64,000 bases of DNA from Argentina anserina (Eukaryota; Streptophyta; Magnoliopsida; Rosales; Rosaceae), in contig NC_065878.1 in assembly GCF_933775445.1 (NCBI RefSeq), positions 13,465,395 to 13,529,394 of the forward strand, in the 5' to 3' direction. Each line of letters starts with the position of its first letter. The first letter of the stretch is position 1. Below are positions 35,068 to 47,101 of this stretch, piece by piece. The notes under the pieces are model-generated. The model saw only the letters and a list, made by a program, of their open reading frames with translations, made no database searches and was not told where the DNA came from. The position numbers and the translations under genes were made by a program.

Positions 35068-35284
35068 TGTTTGAGGAGGAACGAAACGAGAATAATAACA
35101 ATGTAATGGAACATGACGTAACCCTTTATTGATTGATAATGAGGCATATATATAGGCATTACACAACCGCAATCCCGTAGGATTCAGGGTCCTAATCTAT
35201 TACAGAGATGCAAATCTATTTCTAACAGGAAACCTAATAAGGCTAAGACACACACAAGGGTAGAATAGTAATTCTCCCGGAACA
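35068..35284 (-). repeat. copia-4 5' LTR
   Basis: 217-bp repeat from TGTTTGAGGA to CTCCCGGAACA on the plus strand, next to the CGTTATCAGCA primer site. Confidence 0.86.
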
Positions 35285-35531
35285 AAACATAATTTTTAGA
35301 ATAAATTACTGAAATAAACAAAATTAGCATTTGAAATAGAAAATTTAAATTATTTTAAAAAATTAAAAATAATTTCGATATTGAATTGATTTAAATTCAA
35401 AAAACATCTACAAGCCAAGCTTGCAACAATCAACAAAGAAATGGAAATTAGGATGTTGTAACCAAATTCAAATGGACAAATTAAAGATCTTTTATGCCAT
35501 TCACATCTGACATAATTTCTCTAAAAAATAC

Positions 35532-35890
35532 TCAATGACACACTTTGAGATGTCCTGTAGTTATTGATGATACTTCAAGAGAGAGACAAGAGAACACTGT
35601 CTGTGTGATAGTAAGTAGGATGAGAGTAGTAGCTGCAACAACAGAAACAATCTTCCATGGTGTGTTCAAATAATTTTTCCTTAAATTTGCCTTCTTCCAT
35701 TTGTTCCAAGGCCTTTTGCAGTGCCCGTGCATATCTTCATACAGAGTAGTGAAATAAGAGTTATTGAAACTCACAGAAACCTCTTTGCATATGCTGTTGA
35801 TTAAATCACTCGCCTAAGTGCTGTCACCCAAAAGATTTGTAACAATTTTGTACTTGACAAGCAACTCCACATCCTTAGGGGTGTTCACAA
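35532..35890 (-). pseudogene. DUF247 C-terminal piece
   Basis: Reads NTPKDVELLVKYKIVTNLLG, then a nonsense codon, then VSFNNSYFTTLYEDMHGHC, RPWNKWKKANLRKNYLNTPW and a hydrophobic anchor (VSVVAATTLILLTITQTVF). The pattern W-x-K-W-K-x6-R-x-Y-x-N-T-P-W followed by a membrane helix is the conserved DUF247 C-terminus. It ends at a TGA at 35534-35532. Confidence 0.88.
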
Positions 35891-36291
35891 TGTTGTGCGG
35901 AAGCGTAAACATAAGGACACAAGATTTATAGTGGTTCACTCAATCAATGTGATTGAGCTACGTCCACTTACGGAGCCGGCTAAAAATTCCACTATGATCA
36001 ATTGGAGAGAATACAATAGAGCTTTATACTAAAATTCTCCAATCCCAAAACTCTAATAGCTACTCTTCTCTTCTAATAGAGAAACATAGGCAGTAGGTCA
36101 ATCAAAATATTCTCTCACAAACCCCAATATATGTTTGACGGCTACTACCTATATATATATATATATATATATCCAAATACAAGTATATATATGTAGCAAT
36201 CCTTATTAACCTAGGGTTAGCCCGTGTACTCACCAATGGACTGCACTAATGGGTTTTGTCTACTAACCAAATATAAAGCCAATATTCAATA
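35891..36291 (-). repeat. copia-5 3' LTR
   Basis: 401-bp repeat; plus-strand TGTTGTGCGGAAGCG to CAATATTCAATA. Contains an (AT)n run at about 36150-36172. Confidence 0.87.
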
Positions 36292-37048
36292 ATCTCGACC
36301 TTGGCTTTAATTTGATACAGATTCTCCAAAGTAGAAATTTAAAACCAATCGCCACTCCGACATCTCCGTAGGGATCAAATGCTACAAACACCAATCAAGT
36401 TCAAGCAATGCTTGAACTTGCTCAATGGAACCGACTTTGTCAACATATAAACAGAGCTTTCTTCAGTTCCAACTTTTGAAGTTCTATGTCACCATCCTCC
36501 ACCAATTGACGAATCTTGTGATCGAAATCTGACATGAATATGCTTAATACGATTATGAGTAACCTGGTTCTCTGCTAAATGAATAGCACTCTGACTATCA
36601 CAATAAAACATCCACATAGTCTTGAACTACACCCAAGTCCTCAAGCAAACCATGAAGCCAAAGAGCTTATTTTGCACCCTCTATTACAACCATATACTCA
36701 GCTTCTATAGTCGACAAAGCAACAATATGTTGCAAATTCGACTTCCAACTCACTGCTCCACTAGCAAGAGTAAATACATAAGTTGTAGTTCATATGCACT
36801 TATCCAAATCACCTGCGTAATCAGAGTCTACATATCCAACAACACACTGATTCATCATATCTTGCTGAAACACTATTCTAACATCTACGATACCAAGAGT
36901 ATACCGTAGAATCCATTTTACTGCTTTCTAATGGCCTTTACCTGGATTATGCATATATCTACACACCACACTTAAGGCATGTGAAATATATGGTCTAGTA
37001 CATACCATATAATACATCAAACTACCAACAACACTAGCACACAGAACT
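36292..37048 (-). pseudogene. copia-5 RNase H region, decayed
   Basis: Between the 3' LTR and the RT fragment. On the minus strand, pieces of the C-terminal copia region survive, including one resembling CRYMHNPGK, but stops interrupt every frame. Confidence 0.65.
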
Positions 37049-37827
37049 TTAGCCATGTTTTTTTTTATCATCATCAGTGCTAGGAAACATAGAAGAATTA
37101 AGCTTTAAATTAGAAGCAAGAGGTGTACTTACATGTTTAGTTTTATCAACCATGCTAAACTGAAGTAGTACCTTCTTCAAATATTGTTTCTGTGACAAAC
37201 ATACATTGCCTTTAAATATGTCTCGTTCAATTTCTATACCCAAAATCTTCTTTGCTTCTCCTAAATCCTTCATCTCAAATTCACCACTCAATTGTGACTT
37301 CAAATTATCTATCTCCACCTTGCTCTTAGATGCAATCAACATATCATCAACATATAAGAGCAAATAAATGAAAGTCTCATCATGTAGCTTGCGAAAATAA
37401 ACACATGGATCATAAAGACTCCTAGTGTACTTCTGACCAAACATAAACTTATCAAATCTCTTATACCACTGCCTAGGAGACTGTTTTAGGCCGTACAATG
37501 ATTTCTACAGTTTACAAACCCATTTTTCCTTACCAACAACTTTGAAACCATATGACTGACTCATGTAGATCTCCTCATTCAATTCACCATGTAAAAATGC
37601 AGTTTAACATCAATTTGTACTAACTCAAGATCAAACTGTTCAACTGAGGCTAAAAGAATACGAATAGAAGAATGTTTCACAACAAGAGAAAATACCTCAT
37701 TGTAATCTATTCCTTCCTTTTGTGCATAACCCTTAGCTACCAATCTAGCCTTGTACCGAGATCCCTCTCTTTTAGCAAAAACCCACTTGCAACCAACTGC
37801 TCTCTTCCCATGTGGTAACTGAGCCAA
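37049..37827 (-). pseudogene. copia-5 reverse transcriptase
   Basis: Two frames. 37827-37579 has GKRAVGCKWVFAKREGSRYK and ARLVAKGYAQKEGIDYNEVF. 37498-37049 has MYGLKQSPRQWYKRFDKFM and the catalytic YVDDMLIASKS, then FEMKDLGEAKKILGIEIERD. A stop and a small shift lie between them. Confidence 0.9.
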
Positions 37828-37977
37828 CTCCCAAGTCTTGTTCTAATGAAGAGATTTCATCTCCTCACCCATAGCATTTTCCCACTCCACCTTATATGCA
37901 TGTATTATAGCTTCTTCATAAGTAGTAGGAATTTCTTCTTCAGTCATTGGAAGTGCATAAGTCACCAAATTATTAAG

Positions 37978-38993
37978 TCAAGCTAGCTTTGGAGTATTCA
38001 TCTTTCCTTTTCTCAATACAATAGGTTCATCTTGCTGTGTAGACTCTTGGGTTTGAGCCTCTTCTTCAGTACATGTATCTCTATTAGTTGAATAATCAAC
38101 TGTATGTTTTTCTGAATCATCTACAGCTTCATTATCATTTTTCTCAAGCTCCACCTGTTTCGAATTCTCTATGGTCATCTTCTGATTTTCAGAATTATTC
38201 TGTTCACTCTGATTAATCATGGCAGTCTCATCAAATGTAACATCTCTGCTCACAATAATCTTTCTCGTATCTCGACACCATAGCCTAAATCCTTTCACAC
38301 CATCACTAAAGCAAAAAAGAAATAGCTTTCTTTGCTCTAGGATCAAGCTTGCTTTCCCTAACATGATAATAAGCAGGACATCCAAAAATATGTAAATAAT
38401 GATAATCAATAGCAGGTTTTCCAGACCATACCGAACCTTCTCTAACAAAGTCTGATTCATGTGTTCTGCTACTCCATTTTACTGTGGTGTTCCTCTAACT
38501 GTGAAGTGCCTCACAATGCCCTCATCCTGTCACAATTTCAAGAACGGATCAAACTTGTACTCACCACCATTATCTGACCTTAGCCTCTTAATTTTCTGAC
38601 CGGTCTGAGTCTCAATCATCTTCTTCCACTTCACAAATATATCTAAGACTTCATCTTTATAATTCATGGTGTACACCCATACTCTTCTAGAGAAGTCATC
38701 AACAAAAGTAAGCTTACCTCCCAAAGATGTAGTCTTTGTAGGTCCCCATACATCTGTGTGAAATCTAAAGCTCTTTTAGTCTGATGAATTGTTGTAGCAA
38801 ATTTCACTCTAGTATGCTTTCTCAAAACACAATGTTCACAAAATTCCAATTTGCAAGTCTTTGCACCTTTCAACAAACCTTGCTTCACCAATCCTTGCAT
38901 AGCTTTCTTACCAGCATGTCCAAGACGCATATTCCATAATCTGGTAGTGTCTGTATCATCTGTAATCTCAGAAACTGTTGTTTCACTTGTCAC
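37978..38993 (-). pseudogene. copia-5 integrase
   Basis: Frames at 38993-38664 and 38724-38530 contain the GAG-pre-integrase motif (LWNMRLGHAGKKAMQGLV), a zinc-binding CEHCVLRKHTR, the core FVDDFSRRVWVYTM and LRSDNGGEYKFDPF. 38460-37978 holds the C-terminal integrase and the acidic linker before RT. The pieces are out of frame with one another. Confidence 0.88.
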
Positions 38994-39434
38994 TGTACTA
39001 CCCTATAGACATACAAGTTTCTTTCTCTATTACCCTTCATTATCACAAGTGAACCAAAAACAACTTTAGCAACAACATTCCTCAATATAATTGTGTGCCC
39101 CTTTGACTCCAAAGTTCTCAAAGAAATCAGATTTTTCTTCAAGTTCGGAACATACCAAACGTTTGTCAATTCTCTAACACTCCCATCATGCACTTGAGAT
39201 GAACTGTACCAAGCCCTCTAGTTATACAATGACTATCATTACCCATAAGAACTAATCCACCATCCAATTATCTCAAAGTAGAGAACCATTCCATGTTAGG
39301 ACACATGTGGTGGGTACAACCCGAATCCATTATCCATCTGTCAGAATAATCAAGTGCCAATAAGCTTGCCAAAGCCAAATCAATCTCAATGTCTTCGAAG
39401 TAATCTGCAGTCAAAGCAAAAATCGAAGTTATCA

Positions 39435-40302
39435 TCATCTTCACTTTTCGGTCACATTTACTTCTGGGCCTTTTTTGTCTCTAATCTTCAACTTTAGACA
39501 ATCTTTCTTCCAATGCCCCTTTTGAAAACAGAAGGCACACTCATCTTTTGCAGGAAATTTACTTATTGACTTGAAACGAGATTTACCTCTCTTTTCCACT
39601 AAACTTTCTATCATTTGATCTACCTCTTGCTACAAGTGCTTCACCCGACACTTTATCTAATTGTTTCTCATTCTTTCTACACTCATTATTAATCAATGAA
39701 TTACACACATCATCAAATTTCACTTCATTCTTTCCATGCAACAATGTTGTAATCAAATGCTCATACTCGTCAGGAAGAGAATTCAGCAAACACAAAGCTT
39801 TATCCTCATCATCAAATTGAACTTCTAAATTAACCAAATCTATAAGTATCTTATTGAAATCACTGATGTGTTCCGTCATAGAAATACCTTGTTTGTAGTT
39901 GAACCAGAAAAGCCTCCTCTTCAGGTGAAACCGAGTTTCTGCACTCTTGACCATGTATTGATCTTCTAATTTCTTCCATAACTCCTTTGCCAAAGTTTCC
40001 CTTATAATAGTGAACTGCTGATCCTTTGAAAGGCACAATCGAATAAAACCACAAGCCCACTTCTTAATCTGTTTCCACTCCGAATCAGTCATGTCATCTA
40101 GTTTGTCTTCAAGAGAAATATCCAATTCTTGTTGACACAAGACATCCATCATCTCGCACTGCCACATGCCAAAATTATTTGTTCCATCGAACTTTTCAAC
40201 TTCAAATTTGGGATTGCCAATTGATGGTCTAGCCCGCGAAGAACCTGAAGTCCCTTTCTTTTTCTTCTCACCGTCAACATTATCGTCAACCATGACTTCC
40301 AA
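39435..40302 (-). pseudogene. copia-5 gag with zinc knuckle
   Basis: From ATG at 40302 a 239-residue frame carries the gag domain (VEKFDGTNNFGMWQCEMMDV; LLNSLPDEYEHLITTLLHGK) and ends at 39583. Just downstream, out of frame, the zinc knuckle CAFCFQKGHWKKDC (CX2CX4HX4C) and a lysine-rich tail read to about 39435. The protease motif WIMDSGCTHHM follows near 39340. Confidence 0.9.
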
Positions 40303-40349
40303 ACAATGTCAATATCAATCCCAATTCGGAACCTGCTCTGCTACTAGTT

Positions 40350-40781
40350 TGTTGTGTAGAAGCGTAAATAAACAGCAATATTGATATAGAACAATAAAGA
40401 AAAGAAAACACAAGGACACAAGATTTATAATGGTTCACTCAATCAATGTGATTGAGCTACGTCCACTTACGGAGCCGGCGAGAAATTCCACTATGATCAA
40501 TTGGAGAGAATACAATAAAGCTTTGTACTAAAACTCTCTAATCCTAAAACCCCAATAGCTACTCTTTTCCTCTAACAGAGAAACATAGGCAGTAGGTTAA
40601 TCAATAAATTCTCTAACAAACCCCAATATTTGTTTGGCGGCTACTACATATATATATATACATCCAAATACAAGTATATATATGTAGCAATCCTAATTAA
40701 CTTAGGGTTAGCCCGTGTAGTCATCAATAGACTGCACTAATGGGTTTTGTCTACTTACCAAATATAAACCCAATATTGAAT
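40350..40781 (-). repeat. copia-5 5' LTR
   Basis: 432-bp repeat, plus-strand TGTTGTGTAGAAGCG to CAATATTGAATA, followed by the CACAA duplication. Confidence 0.87.
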
Positions 40782-41042
40782 ACACAAAACAATCCAAAAG
40801 GTCAAGATACTAGACTAGCAGCAAGATTTCTCAATGTAAGCTCCAGACCATCATCAATTATTATTTTTGGAATTTTTAGGACTCCATTACGTAACTTCAC
40901 GCTAAATAAGTTTCCGGTTGATTGCACTTCTAACTTAACTCCAGCTCACTGTAGCTCTGTGATGCTTGGTGCAGTAATGGCTTCAGCGTTGTGACTCCTT
41001 TTAACTAAAGGTTTGTCTGGCAGACATAAGTTTCTTGCAATA
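40782..41042 (-). pseudogene. DUF247 middle piece
   Basis: The only host sequence left between the two elements. It reads ARNLCLPDKPLVKRSHNAEA, then ITAPSITELQ, a nonsense codon, AGVKLEVQSTGNLFSVKLRN and GVLKIPKIIIDDGLELTLRN. The A-x-E-L-x-x-A-G-V-K pattern followed by a strand-rich segment and L-x-I-P is the standard DUF247 core. A shift follows before DLLDCF at the copia junction. Confidence 0.88.
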
Positions 41043-41772
41043 TGATAGGCGCAAAAGCACCTACCAAAATACCCTATTATTGAATTAATTATATGAATAT
41101 AGTAAATGGAAAATATGAGTCATTACCCATAGAGGATTGGTGAAACTAAGACTTAAAAACATAAACACACGCGTAAACCAGAAATTTGGCAAACTCGACC
41201 TAGGCGCGGAAACCTAATTAATTAATTAATCTAGACTCAACCGAAAATTACGAACTTAAATAGACACTAACTAGACATAGTGGCGGGCTACCACACAAAT
41301 ATTGAGGGTATTCGGAATTGGATTGATTGGCTAACAAAAATAAATAAGACAGAAGTACTACTAAAAATAGAATATTAAAAAGTAAATATGGATGTAGATA
41401 TGATAAAAACAATAGCTAGAAACTTCTCTCCTCCACTATATATGCTTCAATCACCCCAAAACAATGTCAATATATATAGATGAATGCACTCACAGTTAAG
41501 CCAATGTCGTTAGGTCATCAACCGTATTATGTTATCTTGTTATGTTAAGCGAAATGTCAGTATCGACTTAACTATATTCTCAATTAATTGATCTATGAAA
41601 TGTCGGTATCTAGACCAAAATAATTAAAATTATGAAGTTCTAAGAACGTTTGAGTAACAACAAAGAATCTAAGGTCAGTGTCGGTAGCATTAGATTACTA
41701 AGGAATCATTTCACATAAATACCTGTAAAGAACTTGTTATCTCTAACAGAATATGCAACGATATCTCTCACA
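41043..41772 (-). repeat. gypsy 3' LTR, truncated
   Basis: About 730 bp homologous to 45159-45892. The homology ends at ATATCTCTCACA, exactly where the RT coding remnant begins. Confidence 0.88.
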
Positions 41773-42223
41773 CTCTCCATCCCGTTTGCACACGTTGAGG
41801 TACCAACATGTTTTCATCATTCTTCACCACTGTAAGACCTGAACATTTGGGAACTACCTGCACAGGACTAACCCACTTGCTGTCATAAATAGCATAAATT
41901 ATACCTGCATCGCGGAGTTTAGTCACTTCTTTCTTGACAACTTCCAACAAGAGGGGGTTCAGTCGACGTTGAGCTTCTCTTGTTAGCTTAACTCCCTCCT
42001 CCAAATGTATCCTGTGAGTACACAGAGTGGGACATATTCCCTTGATATATGCTATTGTCCATCCAATTGCTTGCTTGTACTCCCTAAGAACAGTCAATAA
42101 CTTTTCCTCTTGTAATCGTGAGAGCTTTGAAGAAATTATGACTGGTAAGGTTTCACGATCTCCGAGAAAAATATACTTCAAATGCTCAAGTAGAGGTTTG
42201 AGCTCTAACTCGGGCGCTTTCAA
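41768..42223 (-). pseudogene. gypsy reverse transcriptase, N-terminal part only
   Basis: Reads LKPLLEHLKYIFLGDRETLP, VIISSKLSRLQEEKLLTVLR, then GWTIAYIKGICPTLCTHRI, RRLNPLLLEVVKKEVTKLRD and DSKWVSPVQVVPK. This is the conserved stretch leading into the RT domain of Athila/Tat elements. It ends at VQTGWRV, just before the first RT catalytic region, where the deletion joins it to the LTR. The catalytic YxDD motif is absent. Confidence 0.92.
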
Positions 42224-43222
42224 TGGAGCAAAATCACGTTAGTTGAAACCGGAAGAGGAATGAGTTTACAAGACATACCTGTCATGTATGGCAAAGATTC
42301 AAATGTCTCCTCCATTGCATAATACTCCTCCTCCATCTCAAGGTCTTCAACTGATGCAATCTCAAATACAGATTCAAATTCCACAGGTTGAGAAATTTCC
42401 TCAATAGATTGATCTGGTTGTGCTGAAAGTTTCTTTTTACCAGCCATTTCGATGATTTTTCGCATGAGATCTTCTCCAATGAGTACTGAATAAACTCCTA
42501 CACAAAACTCTCAAAAACATCAATAGAACAACAAGAGTACATATCATCAGTATTTGGGTGCTTGAGGGATTCAAAGATGTTGAATTTGATATTTTCTCCA
42601 GCTACTTCCATGCTAAATGAACCTTCATAACATTCAATTTTAGTCCGAGCTGTTCTCAAGAATGGTCTACCAAGAATCAATGGTATCTCAGAGGGCACTT
42701 GTTCACCTTCCATATATAATACAAAACAATCCGCTGGAAAAATCAAATCAACAACCTGCACTAGCACATCTTCTATAATACCTCTAGGGAACAGTTAGAT
42801 CGATCTGCAAGTTTAATGGTTATCCCAGTAGGAAAAAGTTCACCCATATTCTTTCTATCATACACATCATATGGCATTAAATTTATGGAAGCACCTAAAT
42901 CAAGAAGAGCACCAGCAAACCTGTGATCACCAATAGTGCATGGAATAGTGAAACGTCCCGGATCACCTAACTTTGGTGGTAACTTTCTTTGCAGCACAGC
43001 CGACACCCTCTCACTCAAGGCAACTATTTCGGTTCCTTTGAATTTTCTCTTTGAAGTGCACAAGTCCTTGAGGAATTTTGCATACTGAGGAATTTGCTTC
43101 ATCACATCCAACAATGGGATATTCACCCCAACCTTCATGAAGACGTCTAGGATCTCCTTGTCTCTTTCCTCCTTCACTTGTTTCTGTAATTTGCTAGGAA
43201 AAGACACATTAGTGATAATCAA
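42220..43222 (-). pseudogene. gypsy aspartic protease region
   Basis: Frame 43222-42773 has GDPGRFTIPCTIGDHRFAGA and LLDLGASINLMPYDVYDR, the retropepsin motif, with DLGA where DSGA or DTGA is usual; DLGA is common in this clade. Frame 42767-42498 continues with VDLIFPADCFVLYMEGE and IPLILGRPFLRTARTKIECY, the second half of the protease. A frame break lies between them. 42465-42220 is an acidic linker before RT. Confidence 0.88.
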
Positions 43223-44757
43223 AGGTGAGGTTAAGGGACATACCAGGGCTGGTTTCGGTCTTGACTCAATGTTTGTTCCAAGTGCATTCTTAACAGGTTG
43301 AGAGAATTCCTCAACGGATTGAGTTGGGGTGCCCAGACTGCTTTTGATAGTTCCTCAGGCACAATCTACTCTAATACAGGTTCTTCCCACTTTCTTCTTG
43401 GCTTCTTGACCACTGGAGCTGCATTCACCACCTTTCCGCTTTGCAAAACCATTGCATTGACTTCATGATGACCCTTAGGATTAGCAATAGTGTTGCTGGG
43501 AAGTCGTCCTGGGTTGACTTGTGCAAGAGTTTGTTAGATTTGGCTCACTTGGCGCTCTAACAAATCAATTGTCTTCCCTTGTTGTTGAGTGGTGTACTTG
43601 ATCTCTTGGCGAAAGACACTGCTTTCCACTCTTTCCTTTTTGCTATCAAACATCATTTGTTGCATCATAGCTTCCAAAGTTAAAGTTCATGTTGATGTCT
43701 GACCTGGAGCATGTTGTTGTTGAGGCACACGTCTTTGCCCAAATTGCTGCACATCACCTACATGTTGTCTTTGTTTGAATCCAGGTGGAGTAGTTAGAGG
43801 ATTGAGCACATTATTGCTTCCGTAGCTAAGGAAGGGATGATCTTTATTCCCATTATATGTGTTGGGTTGCCTATAAACAAAATTCACATCTTCCTCTTGG
43901 GTGTCTTCCTCAACAGCTCTGCACTTAGGCTAATCTTCTGCAATGTGGTTCTTAGCTGAACAAATAGTACAAACCACTTGAGATGCGGCAACAGTAGCTT
44001 TCTTATTAACCTTCATAACACTAGCAATTAAGGCAATGTCATTCTCGGTTGAACTCAATCTCTTCTCTATGGCTCCATCTATGATAATAGCATTTAAGGA
44101 TCTTCTACTGGCACCCATAGATCGGTCTCTGGACTGAAACATTCTTGAATTCTCTACTAGATTCTCCACAATTTCCTTAGCTTCAGCTCCAGTCTGATTC
44201 CACCAATTTCCTCCACAAGCCGAGTCAAGTTTTTGCTTGTTGAGTGAATCCAGTCCTTCATAAAACTACTCCATTTGAGTGTTGGGATGAAACTTATGAT
44301 GGGGGCATTGACGTAGTAGACCCTTGAATTGACTCCATGCTTCATGTAATTCATCTCTATCTCTCTGCTTGAATGTACTGACTTGCTTCTTTAAATTCTT
44401 GGTGCGAGAGGCTGAATAGAATTCCTTCATGAATGCAGCACACATATTGTCCCATGAGTCAATAGGTTGGGAAGCCAGTGAATTATATCATGCATTTGCT
44501 TGCTCTTTCAAGAAAAAAGAAAAAAGAAAAAGTTTCACAACATTCTTATCCACCATTGTTGACTTCTGTATTATGCACAGTGCTGTAAACTCATTAAGAT
44601 GGTCTTGTGGATCTTCAAAATAAGTGCCTCTAAAGTGTGGTAGATTCGAAATCAGAGATGGGGGAATTGAGTAAGCCCCCAAATTTTCTGGTAGCACAAC
44701 TTGTGAATCTGCTGCACCTGTGCCCGGAATAAATGACTTTTTAAGTTTCGCAGCCAT
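43223..44757 (-). pseudogene. gypsy gag region
   Basis: Starts near 44757 with MAAKLKKSFIPGTGA and has ISNLPHFRGTYFEDPQDHLN and EFTALC, the gag domain start of Athila-like elements. Several stops split the rest. 43887-43687 is glutamine-rich (QRRVPQQQHAPGQTS), as in the C-terminal gag of this clade. Confidence 0.82.
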
Positions 44758-45158
44758 TGGTCGTGCTAATGGTGGAGGCGTTAGAACTCGTTGCTCTTCC
44801 TCAAACTCAGTCTTTGAATTAGAATGGTGTTTAGGCTAAGAATCCTCACCAACACTGTTATTCGTGTTCACCTGTAGTTTATGTTGTTTCATGTTTAGCT
44901 TTGCTGCTTTCTCAATCTCTGAATCAAATAGCAGTGGTTCAGAGCTTGTAAAATGTCGAGTATGCATACACAAAGCTCATGCACACAGTAAATAATATAA
45001 GAGTCAAAAGAAAAATAAAATAAATAAAGTAAAACTAAAAATAAAAATAAAGTAGAAATTAAAAATTAAAAATTAAAAAAATAATAATAATAAATTAAAA
45101 TAAAAAAAACTTTTAAGACTTGGAATTAAACAATCTCCGGCGACACGGCACCAAAATT

Positions 45159-46296
45159 TGATAGGCGCAAAAGCACCTACAAAAATACTCTATTATCAAA
45201 TCAATTATATCAATGTAGTAAATGGTAAATATGAGTTATTATCCGCAAAGGATTGGTGAAGCTAAGACTTAAAAACACAAACAGACGCGTAAACCAGAAA
45301 TCTGGCATACTCGACCTAAGAGCGGAAACCTAGATAATTAGCTAATCTAGACTCAACCAAAAATTACGAAATTAAATAGACACTAACTAGACACAGTGGA
45401 GGACTACCACACAAATATTGAGGGTATTCAGAATTGGTTTGATTGGTGAACAGAAATAAATAAGATAGAAGTACTACTAAAAATAGAATATTAAAAAGTA
45501 AATATGGATGTAGATATGAGAAAAATAATAGCTAGGAACTTCTCTCCACTACTAGATATGCTTCAATCACCCCAAAACAATGTCAATATATATAGAGGAA
45601 TGCACTCACAGTTAAGCCAATGTCGTTAGGTCATCAACTGTATTATATTCTCTTACTTGTCATGTTAAACAAAATGTCGGTATCGACTTAACTATATTCT
45701 CAATTAATTGATCTATGAAATGTCGGTATCTAGACCAAAATAATTAAAATCATGAAGTTCTAAGAACATTTGAGTAACAACAAACAATCTAAGGTCAATG
45801 TCGGTAGCCTTAGATTACTAAGGAATCATTTCACACAAATACCTGCAAAGAACTTGTTATCTCTCACAGAATATGCAACGATATCTCTCACATAACTTGT
45901 TATCTCTCAAGATAATAAAACCCTAAAACATGTATCAAAGTATTGACCCAATGAGACATGCAATAGAATTATCAATGAACAATCAATGAAGAAATTCTCA
46001 TCTTAATTATATAAATCAATTGGAGTTTGAAATCAAAGACATATTTAGAGCTTTGATTAGCCCCTAACTATCGAGGAATTTAGTTACACACAATCTTGAA
46101 TAAAAACATCAAAGAATACATGAGAGATAAATTAAAGGAGAAGAGACCCAACTTCCTTTTTTGTGGAGGCTTGATGAGATTTTAGCACCTTGAGGAGATG
46201 TGAGTTGTAGCTTGAGGAGATTGAATGTGACTTCGTTTCGGCTCTCCATGTCCGTCTTCTCCTATTTCTCTTCTCTTATTCTCTTTATTTTTTCTT

Positions 46297-46355
<59 letters not shown>

Positions 46356-47101
46356 GTTTGTTGTGGAAAAATGGTGTGTCTTGAGATGGTGATGATGGAG
46401 GTTTTTATAGAGGAGAATAGTGGTGGAAAAAGTAGAGAAAAGTGAGAGATAATGATGTAGTGAGTGGAGTGAGTGGTCATGGAAAGAAGTGGATGATCAT
46501 GGAATGAAGTGAGTGATCATGGAAGGAAGTGGATGATCACGGAGGAAGTGCGTGATAAAGAAGGAAGTTAGTATCATGAAAGGAAGTGGGTGATCATGAA
46601 AAGAAGTGGAAGGAAGTGGGTGATTATGTAGGAAGTGGGTGATAAAGAAGAAAGTGATGGACCTAGAGGTGATGATTACACCCAAAATAAAATCAGATTT
46701 TTGCAAAATATATGTGTAGATTTTTGGACAATGGGAAGCCATAGTTTTGTGAGAAAAAGAGAAAAATGGTGTAGTTAAATCTTAACTAAAAAGATGAGAT
46801 CTAGTTGTGATAGAACAACATGTTGCTCCTTCCTTCCTCCTCTAAAAAATTAGCCCGAAAATGCATGGTACCACCAAATGTGGTGGTGCTTGGAAAATTA
46901 CCGGAATTTTACATTTTTCTCTTCTTGTCAAGATATTCGAGTTAGGAATTGGATTTCCCTCTCTTTCTTCTCTCTTCTTTTTTATTCCACTTCAAAATAT
47001 CTTAAAACAAATAAAGTTAATTAAAATATAAAAACATAACAACATAACTAAGTAAAAGGAATAATTAACACAATAAAAGTCACATAAATATGTGACTATC
47101 A
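45159..47101 (-). repeat. gypsy 5' LTR, full length
   Basis: 1943 bp. The right end was set by the CAATA duplication and the TGATAG...CTATCA end symmetry; an alternative end 34 bases earlier (TTAACA then CAATA) is less likely. It includes a (TC)n tract. Confidence 0.8.
46301..46347 (+). repeat. (TC)n microsatellite
   Basis: An almost pure run of about 23 TC units inside the gypsy LTR. It explains the serine/leucine and arginine/glutamate repeats in the overlapping small frames. Confidence 0.95.

Larger units (their letters stand above)
29996..35284 (-). mobile_element. old Ty1-copia element on the minus strand (copia-4)
   Basis: A 5.3-kb element with 217-bp LTRs at 29996-30212 (3') and 35068-35284 (5'). 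Flanks are AAACT (29991-29995) and AAACA (35285-35289), a 5-bp duplication with one mismatch. On the minus strand the 5' LTR is followed by CGTTATCAGCA, the same primer-site class as copia-3. AGGGGGAG precedes the 3' LTR. The interior is decayed; the clearest remnant is a GAG-pre-integrase motif LWHARLGHIGRDMMIRILKN at about 33406-33350. The GC-rich part near 33700-34850 corresponds to the leader and gag side and has no intact frame. Confidence 0.85.
35891..40781 (-). mobile_element. Tnt1/Tork-like Ty1-copia element (copia-5)
   Basis: A 4.9-kb element on the minus strand, flanked by CACAA at 35886-35890 and 40782-40786. LTRs are 35891-36291 (3') and 40350-40781 (5'); the latter has an extra A-rich stretch of about 40 bp. 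On the element strand the 5' LTR is followed by TAGTAGCAGAGC, two mismatches from the usual TGGTATCAGAGC primer site. Gag, zinc knuckle, protease, integrase and RT remnants follow in copia order. Gag (FDGTNNFGMWQ, LLNSLPDEYEHLITTLLHGK) and RT (YGLKQSPRQWYKRFD) resemble the Tnt1/Tork lineage. Several stops and shifts break the frame. Confidence 0.9.
41043..47101 (-). mobile_element. deleted Athila/Tat-type Ty3-gypsy element
   Basis: A 6.1-kb gypsy element on the minus strand, flanked by CAATA at 41038-41042 and 47102-47106. The 5' LTR is 45159-47101 (1943 bp), with ends TGATAG...CTATCA on the plus strand. The primer site after it (45153-45134 on the minus strand, TGGTGCCGTGTCGCCGGAGA) resembles the tRNA-Asp site of Athila-type elements. 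Gag and protease remnants and the first part of RT follow. The element then stops abruptly: RT is fused to the interior of the other LTR at 41768-41772. Most of RT, RNase H, integrase, the polypurine tract and the first 1.2 kb of the 3' LTR are gone. Confidence 0.88.

Noticed and set aside
46200..46480. ORFs with Leu-Ser or Arg-Glu repeats
   Set aside because: They are translations of the (TC)n microsatellite in the gypsy LTR.
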